From CAWIJJ01 sp963836405 (GTDB taxonomy: Bacteria; Acidobacteriota; Terriglobia; Bryobacterales; Bryobacteraceae): a stretch of DNA of 64,000 nucleotides. The translations under genes and the position numbers were made by a program. Location: positions 62,001 through 126,000 of the forward strand of contig CAWIJL010000014.1 in the NCBI GenBank assembly GCA_963836405.1, in the 5' to 3' direction. Under the pieces are notes generated by a model. That model was not told the origin of the DNA, made no database searches, and saw only the letters and a list, made by a program, of their open reading frames with translations. Every line of letters starts with the position of its first letter. Position 1 is the first letter of the stretch. Shown in pieces: positions 1-8,844 of the stretch.

Positions 1-600
1 CTGCGATTCGCGGAAGAGTTCCTGAGGGCGGGTCCGCACGCCCGAAATTTCGGGTGTGAAGGTCTCGACCGCGGCGGTGCCGGAGACGGCTTGGTCGGCG
101 CGGTAGGCACCGGCCTGCAACGAAAGAAAATTGGGTGACGGGCAGGCGAAGCGCACGTCCACATTGACCTTGCCCTGAAAGAGCTGGCGGACGAGGGTGA
201 GGGCGCCGCTCTCCACGCGATGACCGACGACGTCGCTGACGGCCACGCGGCCGAGAGAAGTGGCGAGTTTGGGCAGGAAATCGCGCACCTGGTAGGTATG
301 GGGGAACACGACCAGGTCTGGCGAAGTCTTTTCGACAAGCTGGCGCAGGGCGGACGTGTAGGCGTCTGGCGTGTAGAGTGCGAGCTGTTCGTGTTCGACG
401 GACCAGACCTTCTCGAGTTTGCGGGAGGCCAGCTCACGCGCAAAATCCCCGGTGTTCTGTCCGAGGATGGCGGCGCTGGCGGGAACGCCGAGCGATTCGG
501 CCATCTGCTGGGCGGCGGCCAGCGTCTCGAACGACATGCGGTTCCACTCCGGAGGACCTTCGGGAGTGTGGCGCAATTCCAGAACGGCCAGGATGCTCAT
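1..600 (-). CDS. etfA: Electron transfer flavoprotein alpha subunit, partial (C-terminus beyond left edge)
   Basis: The reverse strand stays open from the ATG at 598-600 to the window edge, giving the first 200 codons of a protein that is about 320 residues in this family. It begins MSILAVLELRH and keeps the ETF-alpha N-terminal domain order; the FAD-binding C-terminal domain lies outside the window. ETF alpha pairs with ETF beta to carry electrons from acyl-CoA dehydrogenases to the quinone pool through ETF-quinone oxidoreductase. Its start overlaps the stop of the beta subunit gene as ATGA, so the two are translationally coupled. Identification rests on the N-terminal domain plus the adjacent etfB. 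Confidence 0.88.
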   Translation of the reverse strand, partial: MSILAVLELRHTPEGPPEWNRMSFETLAAAQQMAESLGVPASAAILGQNTGDFARELASRKLEKVWSVEHEQLALYTPDAYTSALRQLVEKTSPDLVVFPHTYQVRDFLPKLATSLGRVAVSDVVGHRVESGALTLVRQLFQGKVNVDVRFACPSPNFLSLQAGAYRADQAVSGTAAVETFTPEISGVRTRPQELFRESQ

Positions 601-1370
601 ATGACCCTCGCTTCGAACCGCAGCTTTTCCACCAGTTGCGCCGCGGCCTCCTTGGGAGCGCCGTCGAACAACTGGGTGCGCTTGGTGCGCTCCGGCAGGT
701 AGAGACGTTCCATGGCGATGCACGCGCCGGCTGAAGAAACGCCGAGCGACTCCGCCGTGACGCGCCGGACTTCTTTGCTCTTGGCTTTCTTGATGCCCAT
801 GAGGGTGGCGTAGCGGAGTTTGCTGATGCCGGATTGAATGGCGAGCACGGCCGGAAGGGGCATTTCGACGTGTTGGAACCAGCCGTTTTCGAGCTCGCGT
901 TTGACGCGGATGCCGCCTTCCTGCACGTCCACCTGCATGATCAGGGTGGCGTGCGGGAGGCCGAGCAGTTCGGCCAGGATGACGCCGGTCTGGCCGTAGC
1001 CGAGATCGTCGGATTGAAGGCCGGTAAGCACCAGGTCCGGAGATTCGGGTTTGATGGCGGCGGCCAGCAACCGGGACACGCCCAACGGATCGAAGGAACC
1101 CAGGTTTTCCTCTTCAATGTGGATGGCGCGGTCGGCGCCCTTGGCAAGGGCTTCGCGGATGGTCTGGGCGGCGCGAGCGGGTCCCGCGCAAACGGCGACG
1201 ACGTCGCCGCCCTGTTTCTCTTTAAGCTGGAGCGCCGCTTCGAGGGCGTACGCGTCCGGCTCGTTGATTTCGTACGTCAGGTCCTGGTCTTCCACCCACG
1301 TGGCGGAAGGCGCGATACGCAGTTGCGAATCGCGCGCGGGAACCTGCTTGATGGCAACGAGAATCTTCAT
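597..1370 (-). CDS. etfB: Electron transfer flavoprotein beta subunit
   Basis: This is a full-length ETF beta subunit of about 257 residues. It opens with MKILVAIKQVPARDSQ, has the family LKEKQGGDVVAVCAGP strand and the signature region around VLTGLQSDDLGYGQTG, which in the family binds AMP. An ATG two codons upstream (1374-1376) is also possible; the start chosen matches the family N-terminus, and neither has a clear Shine-Dalgarno. It lies 36-42 nt downstream of fabF and overlaps etfA by four bases, so it looks like part of an acpP-fabF-etfB-etfA unit joining fatty acid synthesis with beta-oxidation electron transfer. Confidence 0.93.
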   Translation of the reverse strand: MKILVAIKQVPARDSQLRIAPSATWVEDQDLTYEINEPDAYALEAALQLKEKQGGDVVAVCAGPARAAQTIREALAKGADRAIHIEEENLGSFDPLGVSRLLAAAIKPESPDLVLTGLQSDDLGYGQTGVILAELLGLPHATLIMQVDVQEGGIRVKRELENGWFQHVEMPLPAVLAIQSGISKLRYATLMGIKKAKSKEVRRVTAESLGVSSAGACIAMERLYLPERTKRTQLFDGAPKEAAAQLVEKLRFEARVI

Positions 1371-1412
1371 AGGCATTGCGGCGCGGCCCGTCGAAGCTTC
1401 TCGCGGCAGCGC

Positions 1413-2654
1413 CTACTCCTGGTATCGCTTGAAAATGAGGCAACCGTTGGTGCCGCCGAAGCCGAAACTGTTCGAAAGCGCATAGTTGATGGCCATGGGG
1501 CGGGCTTGATTCGGCACATAGTCCAGATCGCAAAGAGGATCCGGATTCTCGTGATTGATGGTGGGAGGAGCGATCTGATCGCGGATGGCGAGCACGGTGA
1601 GGCCGGCTTCAAGCCCTCCGGCGCCGCCGAGCAGGTGGCCGGTCATGGACTTGGTGGAACTCACGGCGAGCTTATAGGCATGGTCCCCGAACGCGCGCTT
1701 GATGGCTGCGGTCTCGGCGCGGTCGCCCACCTCGGTAGAGGTGCCGTGGGCGTTGATGTACTCGATATCCGAAGGCTGAAGTCCGGCGTCGCGGAAGGCA
1801 TTGCGCATCACGCGGAAGGCCCCGTCGCCGTCGTCGGGCGGCGCGGTGACGTGGAAGGCATCGGCGCTCATGCCGTACCCCACCAACTCGGAGAGTATAG
1901 TAGCGTTGCGGCGGCGGGCGCCTTCCAGTTCTTCGAGAACCAGGATGCCGGCTCCTTCACCCACTACGAAGCCGTCGCGGTCGCGGTCCCACGGACGCGA
2001 GGCACGCAAAGGTTCGTCGTTGCGGGTGGAAAGGGCGCGCATGGCGGCGAAACCGCCCACGCCCATGGGAGTGATGCAGGCTTCGGTCCCGCCGCAAATC
2101 ATGGCGTCGGCATCGCCGCGCTGGATCATCCGAAACGAATCGCCGATGGAATGGGCACTGGTGGTACACGCGGTGGCAGTGGCCGAGTTCGGCCCCTTCG
2201 CCCCGCAGCGAATGGATACGTAGCCCGAGGCCAGATTAATAATGGTGGACGGAATGAAAAACGGTGAGATGCGGCGCGGGCCGTGTTCCATCAGGGTCTG
2301 GTGTTCGCGCTCGATCACTTCGAACCCGCCGATTCCGCTGCCGATGTAGACGCCCACCTGCTCGGCGTTTTCCTCGGTCACCGGCAGGCCGGACCCGTGG
2401 AGCGCGCATTCGGCCGCCGCAATGGCGAACTGAATGAAGCGCCCCATCTTCTTGACTTCTTTTTTCTCGATGTAATTGGTGGGTTCGAACCCCTGCACTT
2501 CTCCGGCGATCCGGCAGGAAAAGGCGGCAGCGTCAAACCGGGTAATGGGCCCAATGCCCGACTTCCCGGCGCGGACGGCTTCCCAAGACGCCTCCGTTCC
2601 AATCCCCAACGGCGTCACCAAGCCGACGCCGGTCACCACAACTCTTCGTGACAA
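1413..2654 (-). CDS. fabF: Beta-ketoacyl-ACP synthase II
   Basis: FabF condenses malonyl-ACP with acyl-ACP in the elongation cycle of type II fatty acid synthesis. The 413-residue protein has the expected length. It starts MSRRVVVTGVGLVTPLG and carries the catalytic triad of the condensing enzymes: Cys in TATACTTSAHSIG, His in NAHGTSTEVGD and His in KSMTGHLLGGAGG, followed by the C-terminal SFGFGGTNG loop. It follows acpP by 24 nt on the same strand, the commonest arrangement for acpP-fabF in bacteria. Confidence 0.97.
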   Translation of the reverse strand: MSRRVVVTGVGLVTPLGIGTEASWEAVRAGKSGIGPITRFDAAAFSCRIAGEVQGFEPTNYIEKKEVKKMGRFIQFAIAAAECALHGSGLPVTEENAEQVGVYIGSGIGGFEVIEREHQTLMEHGPRRISPFFIPSTIINLASGYVSIRCGAKGPNSATATACTTSAHSIGDSFRMIQRGDADAMICGGTEACITPMGVGGFAAMRALSTRNDEPLRASRPWDRDRDGFVVGEGAGILVLEELEGARRRNATILSELVGYGMSADAFHVTAPPDDGDGAFRVMRNAFRDAGLQPSDIEYINAHGTSTEVGDRAETAAIKRAFGDHAYKLAVSSTKSMTGHLLGGAGGLEAGLTVLAIRDQIAPPTINHENPDPLCDLDYVPNQARPMAINYALSNSFGFGGTNGCLIFKRYQE

Positions 2655-2678
2655 AACGAGTTCTCCCTGGAGAAATCC

Positions 2679-2918
2679 TTATTTCTTGGTGGTCTTGTTC
2701 TCGATGTACTCGACGGCATCCTTCACCGTGGTGATCTTTTCGGCATCTTCATCGGGGATTTCCAGCTCGAAAGCCTCTTCGAAAGCCATGACCAACTCGA
2801 CGATGTCCAACGAGTCTGCGCCAAGATCGTCCACGAACGAGGCGTTGCTGTCCACCTGGCTTTCGTCCACCCCAAGCTGCTCGACAATGATCTGCTTCAC
2901 CTTCTGCTCAACGGCCAT
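2679..2918 (-). CDS. acpP: Acyl carrier protein
   Basis: This 79-residue acidic protein is the acyl carrier of fatty acid synthesis. The 4'-phosphopantetheine attachment serine is in LGADSLDIVELVMAFEE, the canonical DSL motif at about residue 39. A strong ribosome binding site (GGGAGGAA) lies just upstream of the ATG. It is the first gene of the leftward unit, and the roughly 230 bp separating it from the divergent gene at 3147 should hold both promoters, although I could not identify convincing hexamers. Confidence 0.97.
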   Translation of the reverse strand: MAVEQKVKQIIVEQLGVDESQVDSNASFVDDLGADSLDIVELVMAFEEAFELEIPDEDAEKITTVKDAVEYIENKTTKK

Positions 2919-3135
2919 GATTCCTCCCGGGATTTTTGCGAACGCGTTGATTTTAGCTGCCTTTACCGGCGGTCCGCAAGTGAGAAACGGGGCCGGAACC
3001 GGCTAATCGAAGTCGCCGCCGGGTCCGCTTCCAGACGCCGGTGCAATGGGTGCGATGGCGATTGTAAACCTTGCGGCGAACCATCTTTCGTGCAATTGAC
3101 TTCCGATTTTGCCACAGATCTAATAAGAGCACATC

Positions 3136-3144
3136 AAGGAGGGA
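3136..3144 (+). promoter_or_regulatory. Ribosome binding site deciding a GTG start
   Basis: AAGGAGGGA ends two to four bases before the GTG at 3147. It places the start inside the open frame, which also has an ATG at 3090, and makes the signal peptide begin right at the N-terminus. Confidence 0.6.
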
Positions 3145-3146
3145 CT

Positions 3147-4226
3147 GTGTACGGGAAAAAGATTCGCACCGTTCTGTTTGTCCTGACCACCGCCACGCTG
3201 GGTATGGCGGAACCCATGGACACGACCAGTTTCACGCCGGGCAAGGCCGCGCTGCAGTCGGCCGGGGCGCTGGCATTCGGCCCCGACGGCGTCCTCTTCG
3301 TGGGCGATACGTCGGGCGCGGCTATTTATGCCCTGGATACCGGCGACAAGACGATGAAGCCGGGCGCCGTGAACATTGGAAACATCAACCAGAAGATTGC
3401 GGCGCTGCTCGGTACCACACCGGACCAGATCCAGATCAACGATGTAGCGGTGAATCCAGCGTCGCACCGCGTGTACCTGTCGGTGGCGCGCGGACGCGGG
3501 CCGGGAGCGCTGGCCCTGATTCTGCGGACGGACGCGTCGGGCACGGTAGAGGAAGTGCCGCTCGACAATATCCGGCACGCGAGCGTGAACCTGGCGAACA
3601 TGCCTTCGGCGGACGCGCCGCGTAACGGCCGCAGGGATGCCATCACCGATCTCGCCTATCTGGATGGGAAGGTGTACGTGGCGGGCCTTTCCAACGAAGA
3701 GTTCGCCTCCAAGCTGCGGGCCATTCCGTTTCCGTTCAACCAGGCTGACGCGGGCACCAGCATCGAGATCTTCCACGGGAATCACGGGCGCCTGGAAACG
3801 AACTCTCCGGTGCGCACGTTCGTGCCGTATACCATCGACAGCCAGCCCCATATCCTGGCCGCCTACACCTGCACGCCGCTGGTGAAGATCCCCGTATCGC
3901 AGTTGAAGCCCGGGGCCAAGGTGACGGGTACGACGATCGCGGAACTGGGAGCCGGCAACAGTCCCCTCGACATGATCGTCTATCGCAAAGGGGAGTCCGA
4001 TTACATCCTGATGAACAACAGCAGCCGGGGCGTGATGAAGATGCCCACCGATCGGATCGGGACGTATGGCGCCATCACCGCGAAGACGGACATCACCGGA
4101 CTGCCGTATACGACCCTGACCGACTGGAAGGGCGTGCAGCAACTGGACCGGCTGGACGATGCCAGCGCAATTCTGCTGGTGAAGTCCGAGGCCGGAATGG
4201 ACCTGAAGACCGTCGCCCTGCCGTAG
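3147..4226 (+). CDS. Secreted beta-propeller-like protein of unknown function
   Basis: The product is about 359 residues with a signal peptide directly after the GTG start (VYGKKIRTVLFVLTTATLG, then Ala-rich cleavage region). The mature part has short blade-like motifs such as ALAFGPDGVLFVGD, typical of SMP-30/NHL-type propellers, but I cannot name a catalytic site. The GTG is preferred over the ATG at 3090 because AAGGAGGGA lies just upstream. It stands divergent to acpP and is followed 27 nt later by another secreted unknown. The function is not recognised; an extracytoplasmic sugar- or ligand-binding role is only a guess. Confidence 0.75.
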   Translation: MYGKKIRTVLFVLTTATLGMAEPMDTTSFTPGKAALQSAGALAFGPDGVLFVGDTSGAAIYALDTGDKTMKPGAVNIGNINQKIAALLGTTPDQIQINDVAVNPASHRVYLSVARGRGPGALALILRTDASGTVEEVPLDNIRHASVNLANMPSADAPRNGRRDAITDLAYLDGKVYVAGLSNEEFASKLRAIPFPFNQADAGTSIEIFHGNHGRLETNSPVRTFVPYTIDSQPHILAAYTCTPLVKIPVSQLKPGAKVTGTTIAELGAGNSPLDMIVYRKGESDYILMNNSSRGVMKMPTDRIGTYGAITAKTDITGLPYTTLTDWKGVQQLDRLDDASAILLVKSEAGMDLKTVALP

Positions 4227-4253
4227 GGGGCGAAGACCCGCGCCAGATCCGCC

Positions 4254-5294
4254 GTGCTTCTCCTCCTATTCAGCGCAGCCCTGCTTGCCGCCGACCCCTC
4301 CATTCGCCTGGAGCGGGATGCGAACGGACAGGCCGTCTTCCGTGTCAGCGGAGTGAACGATCCTTCGAAACTTTCAGTCTTTGTGGAAGGGGCGGGGCCG
4401 GGCATGCCGGCCGTGGCGGGAAGCTCGCGGACCGACGGCTCCGACGTGGTGTTCGTGCCGCGATATCCGCTGGAGCCGGGGGTCGGGTACAGGGCGGTGT
4501 GGAACTCTGAGCCCGCGGTATCGGCCGTGTTCGAGATTCCCAAGGGCCCTCCCGGGCCGCCTGTGGAGGTGGAGCGGGTGTACCCTTCGGCGGCAGTGTT
4601 GCCGGAAAACCAGCTCAAATTCTACATCCACTTTTCCGGGCCGATGACCGAGGCAGGGTCGTACCGTTGGATCCACCTGCTGCGCGCCGACGGCAGCGAG
4701 GTGGAGGCGCCGTTCCTCAACCTCGGCGAAGAGTTGTGGGATCCGGAGGGGAAGCGGTTCACGCTGCTCTTCAACCCGGGTCGTGTCAAGCGGGGGCTGG
4801 TGCCGAACCTGGAAATGGGGCCGCCGCTTGAGGCCGGCGGCACCTACACGCTGGTGATCGAACGGGGCTGGCCGGACGCGTCGGGGCAGCCGCTGCGGGC
4901 GGAGTTCCGCAAGCAATTCCGGGTGGCGGCGGCCGACCGCAAGGCGCCGGATCCCAAGACCTGGAAGATGGCAGCGCCGCCGGCGGGCACGCGGACAGCG
5001 CTGGAGATCGTATTCCCCGAATCCCTCGATCACGCCTTGCTGGGGCGGCTGATCGAGGTGGCGGGTCCGGGCGTGAAGGCGGTGGCCGGGGCGGTCTCAA
5101 CCGCGGATGAAGAGCGGCGCTGGCGCCTGACTCCGGTGTCGCCATGGATGCCGGGCCCCTACCGGATCCGGGTGGACCCGGCGCTCGAGGACCTGGCCGG
5201 GAACCGGATCGGGCGGCCTTTCGAGGTGGACCTGTCGCGGGAGGCGGAAAGCCCGAAAACGGCAGCGGCGGAGCTGACCTTTACGGTACGCTGA
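4254..5294 (+). CDS. Secreted Ig-like (SbsA-type) domain protein, hypothetical
   Basis: This 346-residue protein starts at a GTG with a short hydrophobic leader (MLLLLFSAALLAAD). Two stretches look like SbsA-type Ig-like folds, which are beta-rich: one around KFYIHFSGPMTEAGSYRWI and a C-terminal one with PGPYRIRVDPALEDLAGNR. Proteins with this domain are usually cell-surface or exported. It follows the preceding secreted protein by 27 nt and probably shares its transcript. No enzymatic motif was seen and the ribosome binding site is weak. Confidence 0.65.
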   Translation: MLLLLFSAALLAADPSIRLERDANGQAVFRVSGVNDPSKLSVFVEGAGPGMPAVAGSSRTDGSDVVFVPRYPLEPGVGYRAVWNSEPAVSAVFEIPKGPPGPPVEVERVYPSAAVLPENQLKFYIHFSGPMTEAGSYRWIHLLRADGSEVEAPFLNLGEELWDPEGKRFTLLFNPGRVKRGLVPNLEMGPPLEAGGTYTLVIERGWPDASGQPLRAEFRKQFRVAAADRKAPDPKTWKMAAPPAGTRTALEIVFPESLDHALLGRLIEVAGPGVKAVAGAVSTADEERRWRLTPVSPWMPGPYRIRVDPALEDLAGNRIGRPFEVDLSREAESPKTAAAELTFTVR

Positions 5295-5421
5295 AGCGGG
5301 TGGCTGAAAATCACCAGGTGCGGTGCTTTCTGGCCACGGTGGTGTTCGCACACTCGCTATCGAATCAAGGGTTTGCGATTGGTGGTCGAGGTGCATTCGC
5401 CTTCACGAAAGGTTAGCCATC

Positions 5422-6348
5422 ATGAACCGCTCACGCGCCTTCGTTCTTCCGCTTCTGGTTTTGGCAACGGGCATCGTTTTTGCTCAGGATGCACCTCCGC
5501 CGGCGCCGCCGCCCGCGCCGGCCGCGCCGCAGGCAGCCGACGAATTCGGTCAGCCGCTCGGGCAGCAGCAGCCGCCGCCGGTCGCGGTGCCGCAGACGCC
5601 TCCCCCGGCCGGTATCCCGGCGGAGGTCACACTGCGGCCGGGCACGCACTTCACGGTGCGGGTGAACCAGGAGATGTCCTCCAGCCGCAACCAGCCGGGC
5701 GACACATTTTCGGCAACGCTGACGCAGCCGATCGTGGTGGACGGCGTGGTGCTGGCGCAGCGCGGACAGACGGTGTTCGGACAGGTGACCGATGCCGAGA
5801 AGTCGCGCGGCGGAAGGAGGGCGCGGCTGGCGCTGGCGATTACCGGGCTGACGTTCGCGGACGGCTCGCAGGAGAGTCTCCGCACGCAGGAGGTGCTCCA
5901 GGAAGGTCCGCGGACGCCGGTTGACCAGCAGGTGGGCACGGTGGCCAACACGACATTGGTGGGAGCGGTAGTGGGGAATGCGATCAGCTGGCGGAGCGGG
6001 GGAGCGATCGGCGCGGCGATCGGCGCCGGAGCGGGGCTGGCTACGATTGCGGCGACGCGGAATCGTCCATCGGTGGTGTATCCGGAGTCGGTGCTGACCT
6101 TTCAGGTGGAGTCGCCGGTGACGGTGGCCACGGGACGCGCGCCGGGGGCCTTCCGGTATGCGAATTCGAGCGACTTCGAAGGGGGCGCGGAGCCGCCTCG
6201 CCTGCAACGCCGCGACCAGGGCCGGAGGTGCTGGGGCTGCGGTCCGGTGCCTGTGAGTATCGGGGTGGGAATCGGCTGGGGCCGCGGACGATGGGGCGGG
6301 CCGTACGGAACCTACGGGCCATATGGGCGTTACGGGCCGTGGTGGTAG
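5422..6348 (+). CDS. Exported Pro-rich protein with glycine-zipper segment
   Basis: The protein is about 308 residues: signal peptide (MNRSRAFVLPLLVLATGIVFAQ), then an Ala/Pro-rich linker (residues about 22-65), a conserved-looking beta domain (PGTHFTVRVNQEMSSSRN onward), a glycine-zipper helix (GGAIGAAIGAGAGLATIAA, about residue 195) and a Gly/Tyr/Arg-rich tail. Glycine zippers of this kind occur in outer-membrane-associated proteins. The ATG at 5422 is preceded by GAAAGG nine bases upstream; upstream codons in the same frame lack a leader. The function is unknown, and envelope localisation is inferred. Confidence 0.7.
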   Translation: MNRSRAFVLPLLVLATGIVFAQDAPPPAPPPAPAAPQAADEFGQPLGQQQPPPVAVPQTPPPAGIPAEVTLRPGTHFTVRVNQEMSSSRNQPGDTFSATLTQPIVVDGVVLAQRGQTVFGQVTDAEKSRGGRRARLALAITGLTFADGSQESLRTQEVLQEGPRTPVDQQVGTVANTTLVGAVVGNAISWRSGGAIGAAIGAGAGLATIAATRNRPSVVYPESVLTFQVESPVTVATGRAPGAFRYANSSDFEGGAEPPRLQRRDQGRRCWGCGPVPVSIGVGIGWGRGRWGGPYGTYGPYGRYGPWW

Positions 6349-6353
6349 ACCGC

Positions 6354-8837
6354 TCAATGCATGCTGTCGATGGTCAGGTGGCGGCCGTCGGAGCGGAACG
6401 TGACGAGGCCGTTGCGGTCGGTGCGGTAGAGGGCGGTGTGGCGGGCGGCGAGCCGGTCCAGGACGTCCAGGTTGGGGTGGCCGTAGCTGTTGCCTTCGCC
6501 TGAGGAAACGATGGCGAACGCGGGGGAGACGGCGTCCAGGAATTCTTGCGTGGTGGAAGTCCGGCTGCCGTGATGCGCTACCTTCAGGACGTCGGTGTGC
6601 GATAGTTCGCCGGCCCCGAGCAGGCCCCATTCGATCTGCCGTTCGATATCGCCGGTGAGCAGGAAGGAGTGGCGTCCGAAGCGGACCCGCAGCACCAGCG
6701 AATCGTTATTGCGCGGGGCGGCGGCGGCCTCGTAATCGGGCAGGGGCGCGAGCACTTCCACCTGAACCCCGGCAAAATCGAAACGGCGCGGTGCGACCAG
6801 CGGGACGATGCGGGTGCCGGCGCGCCCGGCGCTCTGCCGCAGCGTTTCCCAGACCGGGCCTTCGGGACTGGCGCCGGTCCACAGCTCGCGCGGGTGAAAG
6901 TCGGAGACGATGGCGGCGAGGCCGCCGGCATGGTCTTCGTGGGCGTGCGTCATCGCCACGATGTCCAGCCGCGCCAGGCGCCGGTCCCACAAATAGGGAG
7001 CGACCACGTCCTCGCCGATTTCGAGGCGGGAGCGCGGACGGGTTCCGAAGACGGGGATGCCGCCGCCATCCACCAGCATGGTCCGGCCATCGGGGAAGGC
7101 GAGCAGGAGGCTGTCTCCCTGGCCGACGTCGATGGTGGTGAACTCGAGGACGCCGGGGCGGATTTCGGGGGCGAAGGGCTCCCAGAACAGCAGCACCAGC
7201 AAGGCCGCGGATGCAACCGCGGAGGCCGCGCGCCACCATTTGCCCCGCACCGCGGCAAGGCACACGAGCGAGACTCCCAGCGCCACGGCGAGCCAGGCGG
7301 GGGGCGTGGGAATGCGCCAGTTCGGTTCCAGGGCGGCGTGCCAGTTGACGATCGACTGCGAGAGGCTCAGCAGCGCGCCCGCCACCGCGGCCGGAACCCA
7401 CCAGCCGGTGAACACCGCGATAAATCCGACCGGCACGACGATTCCGATCAGCGGCACGATGAACACGTTGGCGGACAGGCCGGAGACCCCTACGCGGTGG
7501 AAGTAGAAAATCATGGGCAGGGCCAGGCCGAGCTGCACGATGGCGGAGACCAGGACCAGTTCGTAAACGAAGAGGACGGCGCGGGCGGCTCCGGCGACGA
7601 CCCATCGCGCGAGACGGCGGGGCATGCGCGCGGCACCTTCGAGCGTTTCGGCCAGCAGGCGCATTTCGATGCGAAACTGCGCGGCGCGCGGCTCGAGGTG
7701 GATGTCGCGGCCGGTATCGGTAAGCCCGCCCAAGGCGGCGGCCAAGGGGCCGGAGGTGGCGCGGATGGCCGGCGCGGCAAAGGCGCCCAGGAACGCGACG
7801 GCGAGGAAGGTGAGCTGAAAGCTGGCGTCGTACAACTGGTCGGGATCGAGCAGCAGGTAGGCGAAGGCAATGGCGGCGAGCAGGTTGATGGGCCGCCGGC
7901 GGCGATAGAAATAGCCGGCGATCAGGAAGAGTGTGAGGCCGGCTGCGGAGCGGACGCAGGGCGTCTGCCAGCCGGTCACCAGCGCGTACAACCATGCCGC
8001 CAGCGCGGTGAGGAGGCCGGCCAGGGCTTCCGGCACGAAACAGATGCGCAGCAGAAAAAGGAAGAAGCCGGCGAGCACGGCCACGTGCGTTCCGGAGATG
8101 ACCAGGGCGTGGAAGGTGCCCGTGCTGCGATACTGCTCGGTCCAGACTTTTTCGAGCTGGTAGGACTGGCCGATCAGGATGGCCTGCAACATGCCGGTGC
8201 GGTAGGCATCCGGCGAGTAGAGCCGTTCGATGCGGGCGAGCCCGGCCTGGCGCAGGTCCATGACCGCCTTTTGAAAGGGCGAGCCGCAGCGGCCGGGCAG
8301 AATGCGCACTTCCGACGCGGACCCGGATGCGGTCCAGTAGATGTCCTGCCGGCCGAGGTAGCGCGCGTAGTCGAAGGCCCCGGGATTGCCGAAGTTGTGC
8401 GCCTTGCGCACGCGCGCCGCCACCTCCGCCTTTTGTCCGTAGCGGAGTGCCGGCAGCGGCTCGCCATCGCGCGTGTAGAGCGTGACCTGGGCGCGCGCCC
8501 CCGCGGCGAGTTCGAGGAGGAAGCGCTCGCGTTCATCGGAGATTGCGGGCGGTTCGACCACGCAGCCTTCGAGGATGACCACCTCGCGCGATTCGGCGTC
8601 GAGCACGGGCGCCGGTCCGGGACGGTGCCGGAGAGCGGTAAACGCGCCCGCGCAGAGAAGCACGAGGCAACCGCAGATGGCGGCGAGCCATCGCGCGCGG
8701 CGCAGGAGGGCGATCAACGCCAGCGCCACGAAGGCGGCGGCGGGGAGGAGCAGTTCAGATTCCCGGAACGGTACGAAGCGGACGAGCAGGATCCCCGCGG
8801 CAACAGCAGCCAGGGGCCCGACAAGCGGGTCCTTCAC
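6354..8837 (-). CDS. comEC: DNA internalization protein ComEC/Rec2
   Basis: ComEC forms the inner-membrane channel for single-stranded DNA in natural transformation. At 827 residues it is of usual size. The N-terminal third carries membrane helices and an OB-like DUF4131 region. The middle is the multi-helix Competence domain containing FHALVISGTHVAVLAGFF. The C-terminal part is a metallo-beta-lactamase-like domain beginning at TTIDVGQGDSLLLAFPDG, with THAHEDHAGG near residue 631 and VAHHGSRTST. It starts with GTG 7 nt after the DUF1080/PHP gene. No other competence genes except cinA are in the window. Confidence 0.94.
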   Translation of the reverse strand: MKDPLVGPLAAVAAGILLVRFVPFRESELLLPAAAFVALALIALLRRARWLAAICGCLVLLCAGAFTALRHRPGPAPVLDAESREVVILEGCVVEPPAISDERERFLLELAAGARAQVTLYTRDGEPLPALRYGQKAEVAARVRKAHNFGNPGAFDYARYLGRQDIYWTASGSASEVRILPGRCGSPFQKAVMDLRQAGLARIERLYSPDAYRTGMLQAILIGQSYQLEKVWTEQYRSTGTFHALVISGTHVAVLAGFFLFLLRICFVPEALAGLLTALAAWLYALVTGWQTPCVRSAAGLTLFLIAGYFYRRRRPINLLAAIAFAYLLLDPDQLYDASFQLTFLAVAFLGAFAAPAIRATSGPLAAALGGLTDTGRDIHLEPRAAQFRIEMRLLAETLEGAARMPRRLARWVVAGAARAVLFVYELVLVSAIVQLGLALPMIFYFHRVGVSGLSANVFIVPLIGIVVPVGFIAVFTGWWVPAAVAGALLSLSQSIVNWHAALEPNWRIPTPPAWLAVALGVSLVCLAAVRGKWWRAASAVASAALLVLLFWEPFAPEIRPGVLEFTTIDVGQGDSLLLAFPDGRTMLVDGGGIPVFGTRPRSRLEIGEDVVAPYLWDRRLARLDIVAMTHAHEDHAGGLAAIVSDFHPRELWTGASPEGPVWETLRQSAGRAGTRIVPLVAPRRFDFAGVQVEVLAPLPDYEAAAAPRNNDSLVLRVRFGRHSFLLTGDIERQIEWGLLGAGELSHTDVLKVAHHGSRTSTTQEFLDAVSPAFAIVSSGEGNSYGHPNLDVLDRLAARHTALYRTDRNGLVTFRSDGRHLTIDSMH

Positions 8838-8844
8838 CAGGGCG

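Noticed and set aside
834..2267. Long open frame antisense to etfB and fabF
   Set aside because: High GC content keeps antisense frames open; the opposite strand has unmistakable family motifs and this frame has none.
2476..2500. A tRNA T-arm-like GGGTTCGAACCCC
   Set aside because: It lies within fabF coding sequence and there are no matching acceptor, D or anticodon stems around it.
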